DNA of 64,000 bases from Yarrowia lipolytica (lineage: Eukaryota > Ascomycota > Dipodascomycetes > Dipodascales). Location of the stretch: the NCBI RefSeq assembly GCF_001761485.1, contig NC_090772.1:2540501-2604500 (forward strand). Direction: 5' to 3'. The position numbers and the translations under genes were made by a program. Positions 61,257-64,000 of the stretch are shown piece by piece (within the stretch, counting starts at the first letter, position 1; each line of letters begins with the position of its first letter). The notes under the pieces were generated by a model that was given only the letters and a program-made list of their open reading frames with translations, ran no database searches and had not been told where the DNA came from.

Positions 61257-62208
61257 TTTCGTCTGTGGTGCTGTGGTGGTCTGTGGTTGCTGGAGTTGAT
61301 GTTCCACGCTGAAGGTTTGATGTCTGCGGATGAGTGGGTGATTCGAAACAGTCCATTATAATGTGAATAAAATCGCAAAAAAATTGAGGAAAATAGTAGT
61401 AAATATAATTTGGAGTAAAAACTGGATTTCATATTTAATCCACCTGAAAACTCCCCTAAATTCGCCTCTTCACACCTCCCTCACTAACTGCCTCAGTTGA
61501 ATAATCCAAACTCTAAATTATTTGAGCCCGAAACCGACGGCAATGGAGCCAATTTTTTTCCCCGAACCTAATCAATCCGGGATGATTGGGGCTAACCGCA
61601 ATGCTCGCTGCAAATTAGCTACTTGTTAATGTAACGCAAACGGGCATTTCTCTGGCAAAACGGGACTTTAGGTTGCGAAGATGACGCTTCGTGTCTCATA
61701 CGCAGACTTGTTATGGCGGCGGTTTGGATGTGCTCTGAATATGCCTAAAATTGGTATCAGAAGAATGTGGGAACTGTGGCGGTTTTGGTGGTGTTGGTCC
61801 CGTCGCTGTAGTGCTGTCATGGCGGGAGTTAAAGGCGAACCTCAAAATAAGGTGGAGTGACAGAAACTGGAGAAGAAACGGAACAATACCACGAGCAAAG
61901 TACGAGTACGAGTACGATCAGTCTACACTCGCACTTGTGCCTATACCGGTGCTGTACCTACAAATTTCCACTAGTTGATTGTCATTTCTCCTCGTGTATT
62001 TGCCATCCTATTTTTCAAGGTTCAGTTTCAGCTTGTTAATGAAATATCTTGGCTGGCATTGATGCAACCCAATGTAAACACCAGCCAGTTACAGGACAAG
62101 ACAAGTCAGGACAAGACGGATTCTTGACCTCATGGACCACATGGAGATATTGGGGCTTCTAATCCCAAAGAGAATGGGTCAATGGAGTGCAATGTGTTCC
62201 TTCAGACC
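61257..62208. other. spacer: COQ1 promoter and upstream region of the next gene
   Basis: No gene is seen. AT-rich beside COQ1; a GTAC-rich patch lies at 61900-61920. Confidence 0.45.
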
Positions 62209-62217
62209 TATATAAAT
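62209..62217 (+). promoter_or_regulatory. TATA box of the small membrane-protein gene
   Basis: TATATAAAT overlaps the first in-frame ATG (62216), so that codon is unlikely to be transcribed and a later start must be used. Confidence 0.6.
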
Positions 62218-62254
62218 GAACCCAGCAACGTCAATGGCTTGTGTACAGATAATC

Positions 62255-62581
62255 ATGTCTTCTCACTTCTCCTATGCTGGTTCTATGGAGGCCCAGGACA
62301 ACTACGACATGTTCGACATTGATTTCGACAGACCTTACCGACGGTGGTTCTATCTGGGCTTTCTGGTTCCTGTTTTGTGGGTCTATCTCGCTCTCAAGGG
62401 TGGAATTGAACTGTGGAAGCTGTCGAGAACCAACATTTCTCCCCATGCTCCAACCGCTATCGAGTTGCATGCTCAAAAGCTCTCTTGTGTTGGTTCTTGG
62501 GTGACCAATTCCGTATGTGGGTTGGTTTTTTACGCCGTCTGCGGCTGGACCCTTTATATGATGGTGATGAGTCGGTGGTAG
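62255..62581 (+). CDS. small two-span membrane protein, unknown function
   Basis: Starting at 62255 the product has 108 residues. An acidic N-terminal tail (DNYDMFDIDFD) and a basic RPYRRW lead into a hydrophobic span at about 31-47 (WFYLGFLVPVLWVYLAL). A cytosolic or lumenal loop with WKLSRTNISPHAP follows, then a second span at about 84-104 ending MSRW. The positive residues before span 1 suggest a cytosolic N-terminus. I do not recognise the family. Other possible starts are 62234 and 62282; I chose 62255 because TATA lies at 62209. Coding character is good (CGA and CTC codon use, no low complexity). Confidence 0.65.
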   Translation: MSSHFSYAGSMEAQDNYDMFDIDFDRPYRRWFYLGFLVPVLWVYLALKGGIELWKLSRTNISPHAPTAIELHAQKLSCVGSWVTNSVCGLVFYAVCGWTLYMMVMSRW

Positions 62582-63153
62582 AAGATGAGAGGGTATGATT
62601 TATACGAATTTATTTGAAATATCGGGAATAAATCGAGCTAAATTGAGTTGAATTAAATAAATAGGACAGCCGGCCGATTCTACAGTCCTCCTCCACTGAC
62701 ACAAACAAAATTAATATTATATCATACTTGTAGAACCCGTACGACACATTTCCCCAACTTGTTCAACTCGTTCAAGTCATCAAAAATGACACTATCACAC
62801 TCAACCGTTTTTTCCCCTCATGTGCTAGACATCCCTCAACGGGACTGACGTGCTACAGTAGCTTACTGCAGCCAAAGGGTATCCGGGCCAACTTCATACC
62901 ACTTGGACGGAGAGACAGCTCGTCAGACACGTGACCTCTCCCTCTCCCTCTTCTGTCACGTGACCCCACACTCCACCTCTCGGCCTCTCTGCTTGGAGTT
63001 TTATGCCTGCGCCTATCGTAATTATCTTATTTCTCACCATTACCCAACCTTGTCACATGACGGTGCATAAACCTCCAACATAGAAGTCTAAAAGTGACAG
63101 GTGGAATATTCGCCATTTTCCACAACCGAAACAACAACCACACAGATACAGCC
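62582..63153. other. spacer with the RER2-type gene promoter
   Basis: No gene is seen. Two CACGTGAC-type words (ACACGTGACC at 62928-62937, TCACGTGACC at 62957-62966) lie about 200 bp before the start codon and could bind a bHLH factor. Confidence 0.5.
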
Positions 63154-63957
63154 ATGTTGAGCACTTTACCGGGCATCCAGGGGTTTCTGTCGTGGGGAAA
63201 AACCTGTGTGGCTCGCATCCTTGCCACGGGGCCGGTGCCTCGGCATGTGGCCTTTGTCATGGATGGCAACCGACGATATGCGCGAGAACGACAGCTGGAA
63301 ACTCGTGAGGGCCACTCCAAGGGCTTCGAGTCACTCGCCCAGATTCTCGAGCTGTGTTATGATGCGGGCGTGGAAGACGTGACTGTTTTTGCATTTTCGA
63401 TCGAGAACTTCAAACGGACTCCTCGAGAGGTGGAATCGCTGATGGAGATTGCCAAGGAGCGGCTCACACAGATCTGCGAAAGTGGCGAGCTGGCAGAGCA
63501 GTACGGGATCCGAATCCGGGTGCTGGGCAACCGATCCTTGTTGAGAAAGGATGTTGCGGAGCTCTTTGACAAGGCACAGACCATGACCAAGGGACACACT
63601 CGAGCCACCCTCAACATCTGTTTCCCTTACACGTCGCGAGACGATATCGCCCATGGCATCCGCGGGGTCGTCAGAGACGCTGAGAAGGGAGAAATCGAGC
63701 CTGCAGACATCACCGAGCAGACTCTGGCATCTCACATGTACACGGGCAACTCTCCTCCTTTGGACATTCTCATTCGAACGTCCGGGGTGTGTCGATTCTC
63801 CGACTTTATGCTGTGGGAGAGTCATCAGGGCGCTCATATCGAGTTTGTGGACACGCTGTGGCCCGACTTTGGTGTGTGGAGAATGCTGGCGATTTTGTTG
63901 AAGTGGAGTTGGAGAAAAGCATACCTGGCTGACCAGGCCGAACAGGGAAATTACTAG
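63154..63957 (+). CDS. RER2: cis-prenyltransferase (dehydrodolichyl diphosphate synthase)
   Basis: The 267-residue protein belongs to the UPP/DHDD synthase family, which elongates farnesyl diphosphate in cis to make the dolichol backbone for N-glycosylation. VAFVMDGNRRYA carries the catalytic Asp (D37) and Arg residues; GHSKGFE, FAFSIENFKR and ILIRTSGVCRFSDFMLW with downstream IEFVDTLWPDF are the other family regions. Rer2 in budding yeast acts at the ER with Nus1; Srt1 is a paralogue in lipid droplets, and the two cannot be separated firmly here. The N-terminal helix is hydrophobic (LPGIQGFLSWGKTCVARIL) and may bind membrane. The ATG at 63154 is the first in frame. Confidence 0.9.
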   Translation: MLSTLPGIQGFLSWGKTCVARILATGPVPRHVAFVMDGNRRYARERQLETREGHSKGFESLAQILELCYDAGVEDVTVFAFSIENFKRTPREVESLMEIAKERLTQICESGELAEQYGIRIRVLGNRSLLRKDVAELFDKAQTMTKGHTRATLNICFPYTSRDDIAHGIRGVVRDAEKGEIEPADITEQTLASHMYTGNSPPLDILIRTSGVCRFSDFMLWESHQGAHIEFVDTLWPDFGVWRMLAILLKWSWRKAYLADQAEQGNY

Positions 63958-64000
63958 AGCAGGAGACAAAGAAAAGCACATTAATTAATTGATTTGAGAA

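Noticed and set aside
59898-63957. COQ1 and the cis-prenyltransferase gene as a prenyl-lipid gene cluster
   Set aside because: They are separated by another gene and a spacer, lie on different strands, act in different compartments and belong to unrelated folds; adjacency looks accidental.

Overview
The window reads as nuclear DNA of the ascomycete yeast Yarrowia lipolytica. The evidence is: (i) the protein at 57412-54338 is one I recognise as the peroxin Pex6 (Pay4) of this yeast; (ii) the 55-residue product at 26063-25896 is one I recognise as its metallothionein MTP1; (iii) the short introns have GTGAGT or GTAAGT donors and a branch site (CTAAC or TTAAC) a few bases from the acceptor AG, which is the Yarrowia style; (iv) CGA is the usual arginine codon and intergenic DNA is rich in GTAC/TACTTG motifs. 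Genes lie on both strands with no operons.

Layout: a truncated unknown gene (107-744) is followed by about 4 kb without a recognisable gene, then an intron-bearing mucin-like GPI wall protein (4772-8264), a peroxisomal-type copper amine oxidase (minus), a 2.5 kb gap, and a dense block 13.2-24.3 kb: Msc2-like zinc transporter, Cia1, Cyc2, mitochondrial TrpRS, a septin and Cdh1. From 24.3 to 29.9 kb the DNA is sparse: an RNase H1 relic, an ORF interrupted by one TGA, and two divergent metallothionein genes. Then come an OPT transporter, a gap with a fossil LTR-retrotransposon integrase piece (about 34.1-34.4 kb), Mge1, mitochondrial PheRS, mitochondrial Mef2, an intron-containing tRNA-Trp(CCA), alpha-adaptin, two convergent Zn2Cys6 regulators, Pex6, a TMEM97/EXPERA protein, Tim14, Coq1, a small two-pass membrane protein and a cis-prenyltransferase.

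Functional themes: many genes serve mitochondria (Cyc2, TrpRS, PheRS, Mef2, Mge1, Tim14, Coq1). Mge1 and Tim14 both act on mitochondrial Hsp70: Tim14 stimulates its ATPase at the import motor and Mge1 releases nucleotide. Two peroxisome-related genes (amine oxidase, Pex6) and several metal-related genes (copper metallothioneins, copper enzyme, zinc transporter) are present. These groupings are by theme; nothing in the sequence shows co-regulation.

I did not find a convincing new multi-gene system. The items most worth checking are the RNase H1 relic with a possible inverted catalytic piece, the TGA-split ORF beside it, the mid-gene intron of the wall protein whose retention would remove the GPI anchor, the alpha-adaptin N-terminal extension, the tRNA-Trp unit with a T-arm-like hairpin before its terminator, and the fossil integrase. 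Exon borders were called by eye from splice motifs and reading frame.
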